A stretch of DNA of 64,000 nt from CAVZYN01 sp963779515 (GTDB taxonomy: Bacteria; Pseudomonadota; Alphaproteobacteria; Rhizobiales; Hyphomicrobiaceae), in contig CAVZYN010000012.1 of the NCBI GenBank assembly GCA_963779515.1, positions 1 through 64,000 of the forward strand. The letters are read 5' to 3'. The first letter of the stretch is position 1; every line of letters starts with the position of its first letter. Under the pieces are notes generated by a model. That model searched no databases. It was not told where the DNA came from and was given only the letters and a program-made list of their open reading frames with translations. Positions 41,389 to 49,428 of this stretch are shown one piece after another. Both the position numbers and the translations under genes were made by a program.

Positions 41389-42333
41389 ATGGGACTGGAG
41401 TCGCTGGGGCTGAGTCAGCATCTGATTTGGTTTTTACAAGGCTTTGCGGCCACCGTCACTATTTTCACGGGTGGTTACGGCATTTACAAATGGTGGTCAT
41501 ATGCGGAACGTCGGCTGTTTTTGAGGCTAACAGAATACATCGAGCGCGAAGAGCACCGCCTCGCAGAGGCACGAATACTGTTGCTGAATTCTCTGAAGAG
41601 GCTGGAGCCTCACACACCAACGATCGGTCCATTATTCGCTTCGGGCCAGATGTGTTACGCGCTTCGGCAGATGAGTTGGGGCTGGGGCGATGAGGCCGAA
41701 TCCAACCTATTAGAGGTAGTCGCGAAAGCGGACCGTCAGAAACTATTGGCTTTGAGAAAAGCAGAGTTTCACGACAAAGAAAAAGCGACGGCTCATGTTC
41801 TGATCGGAGCTCTGGCGGACGCACGGGGCCAACATGGAGTTGCCTTGGATCATTTCAATCAAGCCATGGCCATCGATTCCGGAGACGCCGAAGCATTCGA
41901 GTATGTCGCTCATCAAAAGTTGAGACTTGGCGAACCGCAAGCTGCCCTTGAGCAGTTTGAGCAACTCGAAAAAATTGGCAAGAAGCAAAAGGACAGGGGA
42001 ATAGTCTCGAGATCACGGCTCGGTCAAGGACAAGCATATCTTGCATTGCCAATACCCCAACCATTGAACGCCATGTCCTGCTTCGAAGGGGCAATCGAGC
42101 AATTTCCAGAGAATGGCGATCGCGTTGATCTCGCACTTCTGTATGAAATGGAAGCTTGCGTCAGGCATCGCCGCCCGCTTGCACATGTCATCGAAGCGCG
42201 CGCACGCTACAAGACCGCGGAAAGCATCTACAGCACTGTTAGAACGCGCGAAGGCGTCTATGGCCAGTCGAGGATTCGTGAAAAGTTGAAGGAATTCGAA
42301 ACTCAAAATTCAAGTGGCCGATCGACGGGATAG
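41389..42333 (+). CDS. membrane-anchored TPR-repeat protein
   Basis: 314 residues from ATG 41389 (preceded by GTGTGGGG). An N-terminal helix (IWFLQGFAATVTIFTGGYGIY) is followed by an amphipathic segment (EYIEREEHRLAEARILLLNSL) and TPR-like helices: VLIGALADARGQHGVALDHFNQAMAI and AFEYVAHQKLRLGEPQAALEQFEQLEKI, then GQGQAYLALPIPQPLNAMSCFEGAIEQF. This is a scaffold for protein-protein contact facing the cytoplasm or periplasm. It is lower in GC than its neighbours, with codons such as ATA, TTG and AGA more frequent, and lies in the gene-poor accessory stretch. Confidence 0.75.
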   Translation: MGLESLGLSQHLIWFLQGFAATVTIFTGGYGIYKWWSYAERRLFLRLTEYIEREEHRLAEARILLLNSLKRLEPHTPTIGPLFASGQMCYALRQMSWGWGDEAESNLLEVVAKADRQKLLALRKAEFHDKEKATAHVLIGALADARGQHGVALDHFNQAMAIDSGDAEAFEYVAHQKLRLGEPQAALEQFEQLEKIGKKQKDRGIVSRSRLGQGQAYLALPIPQPLNAMSCFEGAIEQFPENGDRVDLALLYEMEACVRHRRPLAHVIEARARYKTAESIYSTVRTREGVYGQSRIREKLKEFETQNSSGRSTG

Positions 42334-42340
42334 ATTCGAG

Positions 42341-42619
42341 TTACCCTCCGAAGAATACAAACTTTGTACCAACACCCAGCGCCCACGCGGCCGCGCCAGC
42401 CATCCAGCCATTGGCGAGGCTCGCTAATCCTGCCATGGCGAGCATGTCGTTTGCGCCAACAGCGGCAAAGCGCGTGCGCAGCTTCTGCTGTTCGAAGATG
42501 CTCATGGACGCGAGGACCGTGCCGCCGATAAGCGCCACCCACCAGGGAGCGCCAAGCAGCGATGCAAACGCCGTCGCGACGATTGTCAAATAAGCCAGCA
42601 TCCAGCGTCTCCGAATCAC
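42341..42619 (-). CDS. small hypothetical membrane protein
   Basis: 92 residues, three hydrophobic helices: LAYLTIVATAFASLLG, WWVALIGGTVLASMSIF and a last one around GLASLANGWMAGAAAWALG, with a basic loop EQQKLRTRF between. An exchanger-like or phage-holin-like size, but no family recognised. Start Met at 42619 (or 42601). Convergent with the TPR-protein gene (7-base gap). It is isolated on its strand. Confidence 0.6.
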   Translation of the reverse strand: MIRRRWMLAYLTIVATAFASLLGAPWWVALIGGTVLASMSIFEQQKLRTRFAAVGANDMLAMAGLASLANGWMAGAAAWALGVGTKFVFFGG

Positions 42620-42945
42620 CTCTCAGGTCTGCGGTCAGTCTCAGATCCGCGCCCGCGCTCGCAAGGGCGCCCGGGGCGTCAGACGTGGATAAGCGCGCTT
42701 CGGTCACGCGCTGTGCCGCGGCTGCACCTTAAAACGGGATATGGGAACACCATCGCTTCGCGAGAAGGGCATTTCCCTTTGTGCGCCTGCGCGCACTCGC
42801 TATTTGTGCGCCTGCGCGCACCCCTTCTACCCGCTCGAGGGGACACCCCTCAAACTCCCCGTCTTCTCGTTCAAAAAAAAGCGGGTGGCCTGGCGGGTGT
42901 CCCGCCAGCGGGGTTTGGGGCTGGCCCCAATCGCGCAGCAAACCC
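42620..42945. other. 326-base intergenic stretch with short repeats and hairpins
   Basis: No gene supported. Holds the 19-base direct repeat TTTGTGCGCCTGCGCGCAC at 42778-42796 and 42803-42821, a run of eight A (about 42872-42879), a perfect 7-bp hairpin TGGCGGG-TGT-CCCGCCA (42891-42907) and TTGGGG-CTGG-CCCCAA (42914-42929). The hairpins lie just past the stop of the next minus-strand gene and could serve as its terminator. Confidence 0.6.
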
Positions 42946-43335
42946 TCACCCCATCCCCAGCATCCGCCCCTCGATCTGCAAAATCGCGTGATCGATATTG
43001 ATGCTCGTCGTCGCCACCGCCTCGATCTCCTTGGCGATCTCGCCGGCGCTGCGACGGCGCTTCTTGGTGACGACCGCGCTCGCCATGCCGAGCAGCCCCC
43101 AGAACCCGCGCGTGACCAAGCTCCACGCCGTCGCGCCCCACGTCACGGGCTTGGTCCGCTCTTCACGGTTGTTGGCGGCCTTCAGCTGCGCCGCAAGCAC
43201 CCGCTTCAGCAAGGCGAGCTCGCGCTTCTTGTGGCGCAACTCCTTCACCGCCAGTTTCGCCTCCGGCAGCGTCGCCGCGGTAACGCGCACTTCGACGCCT
43301 TCGATCACTGCGTGTTTCATGGGCGTCAATTGCAT
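42946..43335 (-). CDS. conserved hypothetical protein with one central membrane segment
   Basis: 129 residues. N-terminal part (VRVTAATLPEAKLAVKELRHKKRELALLKRVLAAQL) is strongly helical and charged, suggesting a coiled coil; a weakly hydrophobic segment WSLVTRGFWGLLGMASAVV lies at about residues 70-90; the C-terminal part (AGEIAKEIEAVATTSINIDHAILQIEG) is helical again. This helix-membrane-helix layout fits a small membrane-associated scaffold. No family recognised. Start Met at 43335 (43320 possible). Confidence 0.6.
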   Translation of the reverse strand: MQLTPMKHAVIEGVEVRVTAATLPEAKLAVKELRHKKRELALLKRVLAAQLKAANNREERTKPVTWGATAWSLVTRGFWGLLGMASAVVTKKRRRSAGEIAKEIEAVATTSINIDHAILQIEGRMLGMG

Positions 43336-43463
43336 AGGCAGGCATCGGTCCTGGACGTTTGCGCACTGGCAGTCTCACCGCCTGCCTTTAGCGCAATTTG
43401 GGAAAATTGCGAAACGATCCGTGCCGCCGTAAGGTACGCACCGCACTCTGAACCCGGACCCGC

Positions 43464-44276
43464 ATGACCACCTCTCGCTCAACCCTCCTCGGCCTGCAAA
43501 TCCTCGTCGCCGCCGTCGCGCTCACGATCTGGCACGTCGGCTCGACGATCCCGTTCGGCCTCGGCTCCGATGGCAAGCCATGGTTCCTGCTGCCTGAATT
43601 TTTCTTCGCGCAACCGCTGAAAGTCGCCCAGCGCGTGTTCGAGCTGTTCTGGAGCGGCAAGATCTGGCGGCATCTCGGCATTACGCTGCTCGAAGGCGTG
43701 CTCGCTTTTGTGATCGGTTCGGCGCTCGGCGTCATCCTCGGCTTCTGGTTTGCGCGCAAGCCGCTGCTCTCCGCCGTGTTCGATCCCTACATCAAGATGA
43801 TGAACGCGCTGCCGCGCGTCGTGCTGGCGCCGATCTTCATGCTGTGGTTCGGACTTGGCATCTGGTCGAAGGTGGTGCTCGGCGTCACGCTCGTGTTCTT
43901 CATCGTGTTCTTCAACGTCTATCAGGGCGTGAAGGAGGTAAACCCGGTGATCCTCTCCAACGCGCGCATGCTCGGCATGACGGAACGCCAGCTGCTGCGC
44001 CACGTCTATTGGCCGAGCGCACTCTCGTGGATGTTTTCTTCGCTGCATACCTCCGTCGGCTTTGCCATCATCGGCGCCGTCGTCGGCGAATATCTCGGCT
44101 CTTCCGCCGGGCTCGGCTATCTGATCCATCAGGCCGAAGGCGTGTTCGACATCACCGGCGTGCTTGCCGGCATGGTCATTCTGATGGGCTTCGTGCTCAT
44201 CATCGACTGGCTCGTCACGCTCGCCGAAAACCGCCTTCTCGTCTGGCGCCCGCAAGCGCAGACTGGGCAAACGTAA
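43464..44276 (+). CDS. ABC transporter permease (SsuC/TauC/NrtB type)
   Basis: 270 residues, six helices, with the permease signature GAVVGEYLGSSAGLGYLIHQAEGVFD and cytoplasmic coupling loop NARMLGMTERQLLRHVYWPSALSWMF, plus ALPRVVLAPIFMLWFGLGIWSKV. This is the BPD_transp_1 fold of the sulfonate/nitrate/taurine importer group. The binding protein (44953) follows on the same strand; the likely ATPase lies at 53389. Start ATG at 43464. Confidence 0.93.
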   Translation: MTTSRSTLLGLQILVAAVALTIWHVGSTIPFGLGSDGKPWFLLPEFFFAQPLKVAQRVFELFWSGKIWRHLGITLLEGVLAFVIGSALGVILGFWFARKPLLSAVFDPYIKMMNALPRVVLAPIFMLWFGLGIWSKVVLGVTLVFFIVFFNVYQGVKEVNPVILSNARMLGMTERQLLRHVYWPSALSWMFSSLHTSVGFAIIGAVVGEYLGSSAGLGYLIHQAEGVFDITGVLAGMVILMGFVLIIDWLVTLAENRLLVWRPQAQTGQT

Positions 44277-44291
44277 TCATCAAACGCGTCG

Positions 44292-44422
44292 CATTCCCGG
44301 CCAAGCGCGGCCAAAGCCGCGCACGAGCCGGGATCATTTTCGGGTGCGATGCATGGCGACGGCGCGAATAAAACCGCACCACGTAAGGATCCCGGATCGA
44401 TCGCTGCGCGATTCGTCCGGGA
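44292..44422. repeat. two imperfect hairpin modules between permease and NTF2-like gene
   Basis: First hairpin: ATTCCCGGC (about 44293-44301) pairs with GCCGGGAT (about 44327-44334). Second: TCCCGGATCGA (44390-44400) pairs with TTCGTCCGGGA (44412-44422). Both share a CCCGG/CCGGG end and sit between convergent genes, where they may act as terminators; they resemble short intergenic palindromes repeated in Rhizobiales genomes (inference). Confidence 0.55.
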
Positions 44423-44447
44423 ACGCGTCTGGGGAGGCTTGCCGCCC

Positions 44448-44843
44448 TCACCTCGTCTCGGTCTGAAACACCTTCTGGGCGATCTGCCAGCGACCGTCGA
44501 TCTTCAATAGCGACAGCTGGTCGGTGAAATAGCGCGGCGGAATCTGGCAGCGCACCTTCACGAACGCCATCGTCGGGCCGGCCACGTCGATCGTCAAAAT
44601 CTCGTCGCCCCGGGCGAGACCTTGCGTCTTGGGCGACGGGCGCGTTTTCACGGCCGCGAGCCAGGTATCGCGCGGCGTCACCTGAAGCTTACCGTCCGCC
44701 GTTTGCGCCAGCGCGCTGGTGGGATGGAACGCGGCGGCAAGCTTCTCCGCGTCGCCCTCGTAGAGCCCGTCGAGATAGGTCTTGATCACGCCCTCGATAG
44801 CGGTGCGGTCGGCCTGATGTGCCGCTGCCATGACTGCCTCCAT
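44448..44843 (-). CDS. NTF2-like protein (putative lumazine-binding type)
   Basis: 131 residues with the cone fold pattern of SnoaL/NTF2-like proteins: IEGVIKTYLDGLYEGDAEKLAAAFHPTSALAQ, then ADGKLQVTPRDTWLAAVKTRP, TIDVAGPTMAFVKVRC and YFTDQLSLLKIDGRWQIAQKVFQ. That last line matches the putative lumazine-binding group. No catalytic residue is assigned. Start Met at 44843 (44831 possible). Lies between the ABC permease and binding-protein genes but on the opposite strand, interrupting that operon. Confidence 0.82.
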   Translation of the reverse strand: MEAVMAAAHQADRTAIEGVIKTYLDGLYEGDAEKLAAAFHPTSALAQTADGKLQVTPRDTWLAAVKTRPSPKTQGLARGDEILTIDVAGPTMAFVKVRCQIPPRYFTDQLSLLKIDGRWQIAQKVFQTETR

Positions 44844-44952
44844 GCGTTGTCGCCGCCACCTTCTAGCACATCATTGACGCCGGGTCGCGCCTGAGAGACA
44901 ACCGCGTCAAGACCGGGTACCACCGGCCAAACAAACAGCGGGAGGTCACGAC

Positions 44953-45969
44953 ATGCTTCGTCAGATCATCGGCGCCGCCACGGCGCTCGCATTCTTCACC
45001 AGCGCGGCGCAGGCCCAGGCGCCCGAAAAGAAGGACGTCAAACTCGGCGTCGGCGGCGGCGCGGCGCTCTACTATCTGCCGCTCACGCTCACCGAGAAGC
45101 TCGGCCACTTCAAGGAGCAGGGCCTCAACGTCGAGATCAGCGACTTCAAGGGCGGCTCGCAATCGCTGCAAGCCCTCGTCGGCGGCTCTGTCGACGTTGT
45201 CGCCGGCGCCTACGAACACACACTCCGGATGCAGGCCAAGAACCAGGACATCATGGCTATCGTCGAGATGGGCCGCTATCCGGGCATCTCGCTCGCCGTC
45301 AAAAAGGATCGCGCCGACAAAATCAAATCGGCGGCCGATCTGAAGGGCGCCAAGGTCGGCGTCTCGGCGCCCGGATCCTCGACCAACATGATCGTCTGGT
45401 ATTTGATGGCGAAAGCCGGCCTCAAGCCTGACGACGCCTCATTCGTTGGTGTCGGCACCGGCGCCACCGCCGTCGCCGCCATCCAGAAAGGCGAGATCGA
45501 CGCGATCTCGGGGATCGAACCGGCCATTTCGAAGCTCGTCTCGACGGGCGACATCGTGCTGCTCAACGATACGCGCACGACCGAGGGCAACAACAAGGTG
45601 TTTGGCGGTCCGCTGCCTGCCGCCGTGCTCTACATCAAGCGCGACTTCACCGAGAAGAACCCGAACACGACGCAAGCGCTCGTCAACGCCATCTACAAGA
45701 CACTCGTCTGGATGCAGAAGGCGACGCCCGAGCAGATCGCCGACGCGGTACCGGCCGATCATCATCTCGGCGACAAGTCGCTCTATATCTCCGCCGTCAA
45801 AGCCTCGCTCGAATCCTATTCGCGCGACGGCATCATCAGCGCTGACGCCACCAAACGCTCGATGGAGTTCCTGCAGCAGTTCGACAAGGAAATGAAGGAA
45901 TCCAAGATCGACACCGCCAAGACCTGGGATGGTCGCTTTGTCAAAAGGGCCTCGGAGCTGATGAAGTAG
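44953..45969 (+). CDS. ABC transporter substrate-binding protein (SsuA/NMT1 family)
   Basis: 338 residues: signal peptide (RQIIGAATALAFFTSAAQAQ) then a periplasmic type-II binding fold with KLGVGGGAALYYLPLTLTEKLGHF, DFKGGSQSLQALVGGSVDVVAG, LKGAKVGVSAPGSSTNMIVWYLM and GEIDAISGIEPAISKL. This is the NMT1/SsuA-type group that binds sulfonates, nitrate, taurine or pyrimidine precursors. Same strand as the permease 43464-44276 but separated from it by the NTF2-like gene. RBS GGGAGGTCACGAC precedes ATG 44953. Confidence 0.92.
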   Translation: MLRQIIGAATALAFFTSAAQAQAPEKKDVKLGVGGGAALYYLPLTLTEKLGHFKEQGLNVEISDFKGGSQSLQALVGGSVDVVAGAYEHTLRMQAKNQDIMAIVEMGRYPGISLAVKKDRADKIKSAADLKGAKVGVSAPGSSTNMIVWYLMAKAGLKPDDASFVGVGTGATAVAAIQKGEIDAISGIEPAISKLVSTGDIVLLNDTRTTEGNNKVFGGPLPAAVLYIKRDFTEKNPNTTQALVNAIYKTLVWMQKATPEQIADAVPADHHLGDKSLYISAVKASLESYSRDGIISADATKRSMEFLQQFDKEMKESKIDTAKTWDGRFVKRASELMK

Positions 45970-46090
45970 GATCCGCCTTCGCTCGCTATCCGCCTTGAAA
46001 AGGGACCACCATGGGTCGCCCTTAGGTCCAGTTTCGTAATTCAAATTGAATTGCTGCAGCCAAATCTGGACCGACGAGCTTGATCCTGGC

Positions 46091-46104
46091 ATAGTCTAGA
46101 TTAT
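46091..46104. promoter_or_regulatory. imperfect palindrome overlapping the antitoxin start
   Basis: ATAGTCTAGATTAT is a 14-base near-perfect palindrome around TCTAGA, overlapping the ATG at 46103. Autoregulated toxin-antitoxin operons usually carry such an operator at the promoter/start; this is offered as a candidate only. Confidence 0.35.
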
Positions 46105-46384
46105 GAACGCACGCACCGAAATCGCCATGGACCCGGAAATGCAGCGCCGCGCAGAGGAGAAGGCGGCGGAGCTTGGGATGACGTTTTCTGAGTATGTCGG
46201 GACCCTGGTGGCGATGGACCTTGGCCACGCGGCGCCGACGACGGACATTTCGTGCATTTTTGATCTTGTGACTGATGGCGAACCTACGGACATCGCGCGC
46301 GACAAGCATGCGATGATTGGCGAATCCATACTGGCTGAGCACGCGGAAGATTCCCGTCAAACGCGTCGCGATGTCAAGCAATGA
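46103..46384 (+). CDS. vapB: antitoxin of VapBC-like pair
   Basis: 93 residues. The N-terminal part (RTEIAMDPEMQRRAEEKAAELGMTFSEYVGTLV) has the strand-helix-helix spacing of ribbon-helix-helix antitoxins; the C-terminal tail (AEHAEDSRQTRRDVKQ) is charged and would bind the toxin. It precedes a PIN toxin and overlaps it by four bases (ATGA at 46381-46384), the standard arrangement, with antitoxin first and translational coupling. Confidence 0.75.
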   Translation: MNARTEIAMDPEMQRRAEEKAAELGMTFSEYVGTLVAMDLGHAAPTTDISCIFDLVTDGEPTDIARDKHAMIGESILAEHAEDSRQTRRDVKQ

Positions 46385-46794
46385 CGCTGTTTGTCGACAC
46401 ATCGGCGTGGTTCGCTTCCGTTTCCAAAAATGATAGACAGAACCCCAAGGCAAAATCCTTCCTTGCCTCCACGCCACGCCTCGTGACGACGGATCTGGTT
46501 GTCGTCGAAACGTGGGGTTTGCTTTTTCGGAAGTTCCATTGGGCGGCTGCAGAGCGTTTCTGGGAGGGCCTTCGCACGAGCGGTGTGCGAATAGAACCTG
46601 TCGCCCCGGAGGACTACGCACAAGCAAGCATGATCGGCAAAAGCTATGCCGATCAGGAATTCTCTCTGGTTGATCGCACGAGTTTCGCCTGCATGGAACG
46701 GCTCCGGATATTGCAGGCTGCATCCTTCGACGATGACTTCACCATATACCGCTTCGGACCCAATCGCGAGAACGCCTTCGATGTCCTGCGATGA
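46381..46794 (+). CDS. vapC: PIN-domain ribonuclease toxin (VapC family)
   Basis: 137 residues with the PIN acidic set: Asp6 in LFVDTSAWF, Glu43 in VVVETWGLL, Asp98 in FSLVDRTSFA and an acidic cluster at 117-119 in SFDDDF. These bind the metal that cuts RNA; all four are intact, so the toxin should be active. The fold matches VapC (about 130-140 residues). Coupled to vapB. A downstream Met at 46646 belongs to another frame. Confidence 0.88.
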   Translation: MTLFVDTSAWFASVSKNDRQNPKAKSFLASTPRLVTTDLVVVETWGLLFRKFHWAAAERFWEGLRTSGVRIEPVAPEDYAQASMIGKSYADQEFSLVDRTSFACMERLRILQAASFDDDFTIYRFGPNRENAFDVLR

Positions 46795-46870
46795 GGACGT
46801 CGAGGGCAGTAAGACTTGCGTGAGCGACTGATCGCATCTTATCCAGCGCGAACAACCAAGTGGGCCGAAC

Positions 46871-47956
46871 ATGGCAAAGCCGAAGAAAGCCAAATCGAAC
46901 AAGCTGACGATCGCGGTCATCCCGGGCGACGGCATCGGCCACGAGGTGGTGCCAGAGGGCATTCGCGTGCTTGAAGCGGTCGGGCGCAAGTTCGACATCG
47001 CCTTCAAGTGGGAGCGCCACGACTGGAGTTGCGAGCGCTACAAGAAGAAGGGCGCGATGATGCCCGAAGACGGCCTCGACAAGATCCGCGACACCGACGC
47101 GATCTATCTCGGCGCCGTCGGCTTTCCCGGCGTTCCGGATCACGTCTCTCTCTGGGGCCTGCTGATCCCGATCCGGCGTGGCTTTCAGCAGTACATCAAC
47201 CTGCGCCCGGTGCGCCTGTTCGAGGGTGTCGCCTCCCCCCTTGCTGGACGGAAACCAGGCGACATCGACTACTGGATCGTGCGCGAGAACAACGAGGGCG
47301 AGTACTCCTCCGTCGGCGGGCGCATGAACGAAGGCACGGAGTACGAGGCCGCCATCCAGCAGGCGATCTTCACCAAGCGTGGTTGCGATCGTGTGATGCG
47401 CTACGCCTTCGACCTCGCCATGACGCGCAAGCGCAAGGAGGTCGCCAGCGCCACCAAATCCAACGGCATCTCGATCTCGATGCCCTACTGGGACGAGCGC
47501 TTCGCCGCCATTTCGAAAGAGTATCCCAAGGTCAAAACCAGCCAGTATCACATCGATATTCTGACGGCGCATCTCGTCCGCAACCCGCACTGGTTCGACG
47601 TCATCGTCGGCTCGAACTTGTTCGGCGACATCCTCTCTGACCTCGGCCCCGCAACCACCGGCACCATCGCCATCGCGCCGGGCGGCAACATCAATCCCGA
47701 GCGCGAGTTCCCCTCGATGTTCGAGCCGGTGCACGGCTCCGCGCCCGACATCGCCGGCAAGGGCATCGCCAATCCGATCGGCCAGATTTGGTCCGGCGCG
47801 ATGATGCTCGACCACCTCGGCCACAAGGACGCCGCCGCCCACATCGAAAAGGCGATCGAGAAACTGCTCGCCACCACCGACATCCGCACCCGCGACATGG
47901 GCGGCAAGGCGACATGCAAAGAGATGGGCGACGCCATCCTACAACTCGTCAAATAG
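46871..47956 (+). CDS. isocitrate/isopropylmalate dehydrogenase-family enzyme, tartrate dehydrogenase-like
   Basis: 361 residues of the beta-decarboxylating dehydrogenase family: IPGDGIGHEVVPEGIRVLEA, NLRPVRLFEG, WIVRENNEGEYSSVGGRMNEG, NPHWFDVIVGSNLFGDILSDLGPATTG (metal-binding Asp residues) and FEPVHGSAPDIAGKGIANPIG. The ENNEGEYS loop is typical of the tartrate/D-malate dehydrogenase group rather than leucine-pathway LeuB. Likely oxidises D-malate or tartrate using NAD+. No leuCD neighbours. The 77-base gap to vapC holds nothing obvious. Confidence 0.92.
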   Translation: MAKPKKAKSNKLTIAVIPGDGIGHEVVPEGIRVLEAVGRKFDIAFKWERHDWSCERYKKKGAMMPEDGLDKIRDTDAIYLGAVGFPGVPDHVSLWGLLIPIRRGFQQYINLRPVRLFEGVASPLAGRKPGDIDYWIVRENNEGEYSSVGGRMNEGTEYEAAIQQAIFTKRGCDRVMRYAFDLAMTRKRKEVASATKSNGISISMPYWDERFAAISKEYPKVKTSQYHIDILTAHLVRNPHWFDVIVGSNLFGDILSDLGPATTGTIAIAPGGNINPEREFPSMFEPVHGSAPDIAGKGIANPIGQIWSGAMMLDHLGHKDAAAHIEKAIEKLLATTDIRTRDMGGKATCKEMGDAILQLVK

Positions 47957-48110
47957 CCGGGTCATGAGTGGACGCGGCCACGGCAAAGGCGCATTCGCCG
48001 AAGTGGAGAAGTACGACGGGCACCGCAGACTCTGTCTGGAAAGAAGTCGCAATGATGACGCGCCGCAGCGCGCAACAGGTCGCGACTGAGGCGCACGGTG
48101 GCCTGGTTCT

Positions 48111-48479
48111 TTAGGTTGTCTTCATGTCGCGTCGTGGCCGCCGCGCGCGCTTCGGCGTTACCGGTCCCGGCGGGCAGTAGAGCGCTTGGAGGTGGCCGAG
48201 CAGCACCTCGGTGCGTTCGTCCCTGATGCGATACCAGAGCGTCTGGCTGTCGCGGCGGAAGGCGACGATGCCCTCCTCGCGCATCTTGGCGAGATGCTGG
48301 GAGAGTGCCGACGGCGACAGGCCGACGGCCTGCGCCAGCGTACCGACCTTCGCCTCCCCCCATTCCACCAGTTTGCACAGGATCATCAGGCGCCGCTCGT
48401 TGGCGAGTGCGCGCAGAACGCCCGCAACGGCCGTCGCGTTGGCTTCGAATGTTGCGAAAGCAGCGGGGGCTTGCGGCAT
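48111..48479 (-). CDS. bigR: ArsR-family redox repressor (BigR/SqrR type)
   Basis: 122 residues. ArsR winged helix with RRLMILCKLVEWGEAKVGTLAQAVGLSPSALSQHLAKMREEGIV and FRRDSQTLWYRIRD. The two cysteines C35 (in LMILCKLVE) and C102 (in ALYCPPG) sit where BigR and SqrR form the disulfide/persulfide that releases DNA on sulfide exposure, and the Q-T-L-W-Y-R-I wing is the group pattern. It is divergent from the persulfide dioxygenase-like gene across 79 bases. Likely function: repressor of sulfide/persulfide detoxification, relieved by reactive sulfur. Confidence 0.85.
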   Translation of the reverse strand: MPQAPAAFATFEANATAVAGVLRALANERRLMILCKLVEWGEAKVGTLAQAVGLSPSALSQHLAKMREEGIVAFRRDSQTLWYRIRDERTEVLLGHLQALYCPPGPVTPKRARRPRRDMKTT

Positions 48480-48483
48480 CTCT

Positions 48484-48558
48484 GGATCGTTCCTATCTCA
48501 GAATTTGCTAAATAAGCACTCTCTAATATATGTCAAGCGAAGCCACTGGAGTTTTCCC
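48484..48558. promoter_or_regulatory. bigR-blh divergent promoter/operator region
   Basis: The 79-base gap is AT-rich, unlike the surrounding genes. It contains the inverted repeat TGCT-AAATA-AGCA (48506-48518) and, nine bases on, TCTAATATA with a -10-like TAATAT (48524-48529) pointing to the blh side. A BigR-family repressor would be expected to bind a short AT-rich palindrome here. Confidence 0.55.
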
Positions 48559-49428
48559 ATGACCAGCCGAGCCCCCGAAATCCGCGCCTTCTTCGACGAG
48601 CCGACCAATACCGTCAGTTACCTCGTCTTCGATCCCAGCGCGCGGCACGCCGCCGTCATCGATCCGGTCCTCGACTACGACCATCGCACCGGCAAGGCCT
48701 CGACCAAGTCGGCCGATGCGATCCTGGCTGCGGCACAAATCGAAAAACTGACCATCGACTGGGTGCTGGAGACGCACGCCCATGCCGACCATCTGTCGGG
48801 CGCGCCCTACATCAAGCTCAAGACCGGCGCCAAGGTCGGCATCGGCGAGCACATCCGCGACGTGCAGAAGATTTTCCGGCCGGTCTTCAACGCGACCGAC
48901 CTCAAGGGCGACGGCAGCGAGTTCGATCACCTGTTCAAGGACGGAGAGCGCTTGCGGATCGGCGGCATCGAGGCCGAAGTCATGTATGTGCCCGGCCACA
49001 CTCCGGCGGACATCGCCTATAAATTCGCCGATGCCGTGTTCGTCGGCGATACGCTGTTCATGCCGGACTACGGCACGGCACGCGCCGACTTCCCCGGAGG
49101 CAGCGCGCGCGATCTCTATCGCTCGATGCGCAAGCTGCTGGCGCTGCCGCCCGAGACGCGGCTCTTCATGTGCCATGACTACAAGGCGCCCGGTCGCGAT
49201 CACTACGCGTGGCAGACCACGGTCGCCGAGCAGCGCACCAGCAACGTGCACGTCAAGGACGGCATCAGCGAGGACGCATATGTCGCCATGCGCGAGGCTC
49301 GTGATGCCAAGCTCGCCGCGCCGCTGCTGCTGATGCCGTCGATCCAGGTCAACATCCGCGCCGGGCAACTGCCGCCCGCCGACGTGGACGGCGTGCACTA
49401 TCTGAAGATCCCTGTGCGGCTCACCTGA
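48559..49428 (+). CDS. blh: metallo-beta-lactamase-fold persulfide dioxygenase-like protein (Blh)
   Basis: 289 residues of the ETHE1/Blh type: HAHADHLS metal site with H73, H75, D77 and H78, H147 in VPGHTPADIAY and the Asp in VGDTLFMPDYGTARADFPGG, plus CHDYKAPG with a further His. These are mononuclear iron ligands in persulfide dioxygenases. No rhodanese domain is fused, unlike some Blh proteins. ATG 48559 precedes MTSRAPEIRAFFDEPTNTVSYLV; an open frame continues upstream through the repressor but antisense to it. Divergent from bigR, so its expression is probably controlled by that repressor. Confidence 0.9.
   Translation: MTSRAPEIRAFFDEPTNTVSYLVFDPSARHAAVIDPVLDYDHRTGKASTKSADAILAAAQIEKLTIDWVLETHAHADHLSGAPYIKLKTGAKVGIGEHIRDVQKIFRPVFNATDLKGDGSEFDHLFKDGERLRIGGIEAEVMYVPGHTPADIAYKFADAVFVGDTLFMPDYGTARADFPGGSARDLYRSMRKLLALPPETRLFMCHDYKAPGRDHYAWQTTVAEQRTSNVHVKDGISEDAYVAMREARDAKLAAPLLLMPSIQVNIRAGQLPPADVDGVHYLKIPVRLT

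Noticed and set aside
47962..48378. Minus-strand frame overlapping bigR.
   Set aside because: Arg/Gly/Pro-rich frame without start support; overlaps the clear ArsR gene 48111-48479 in a different frame.
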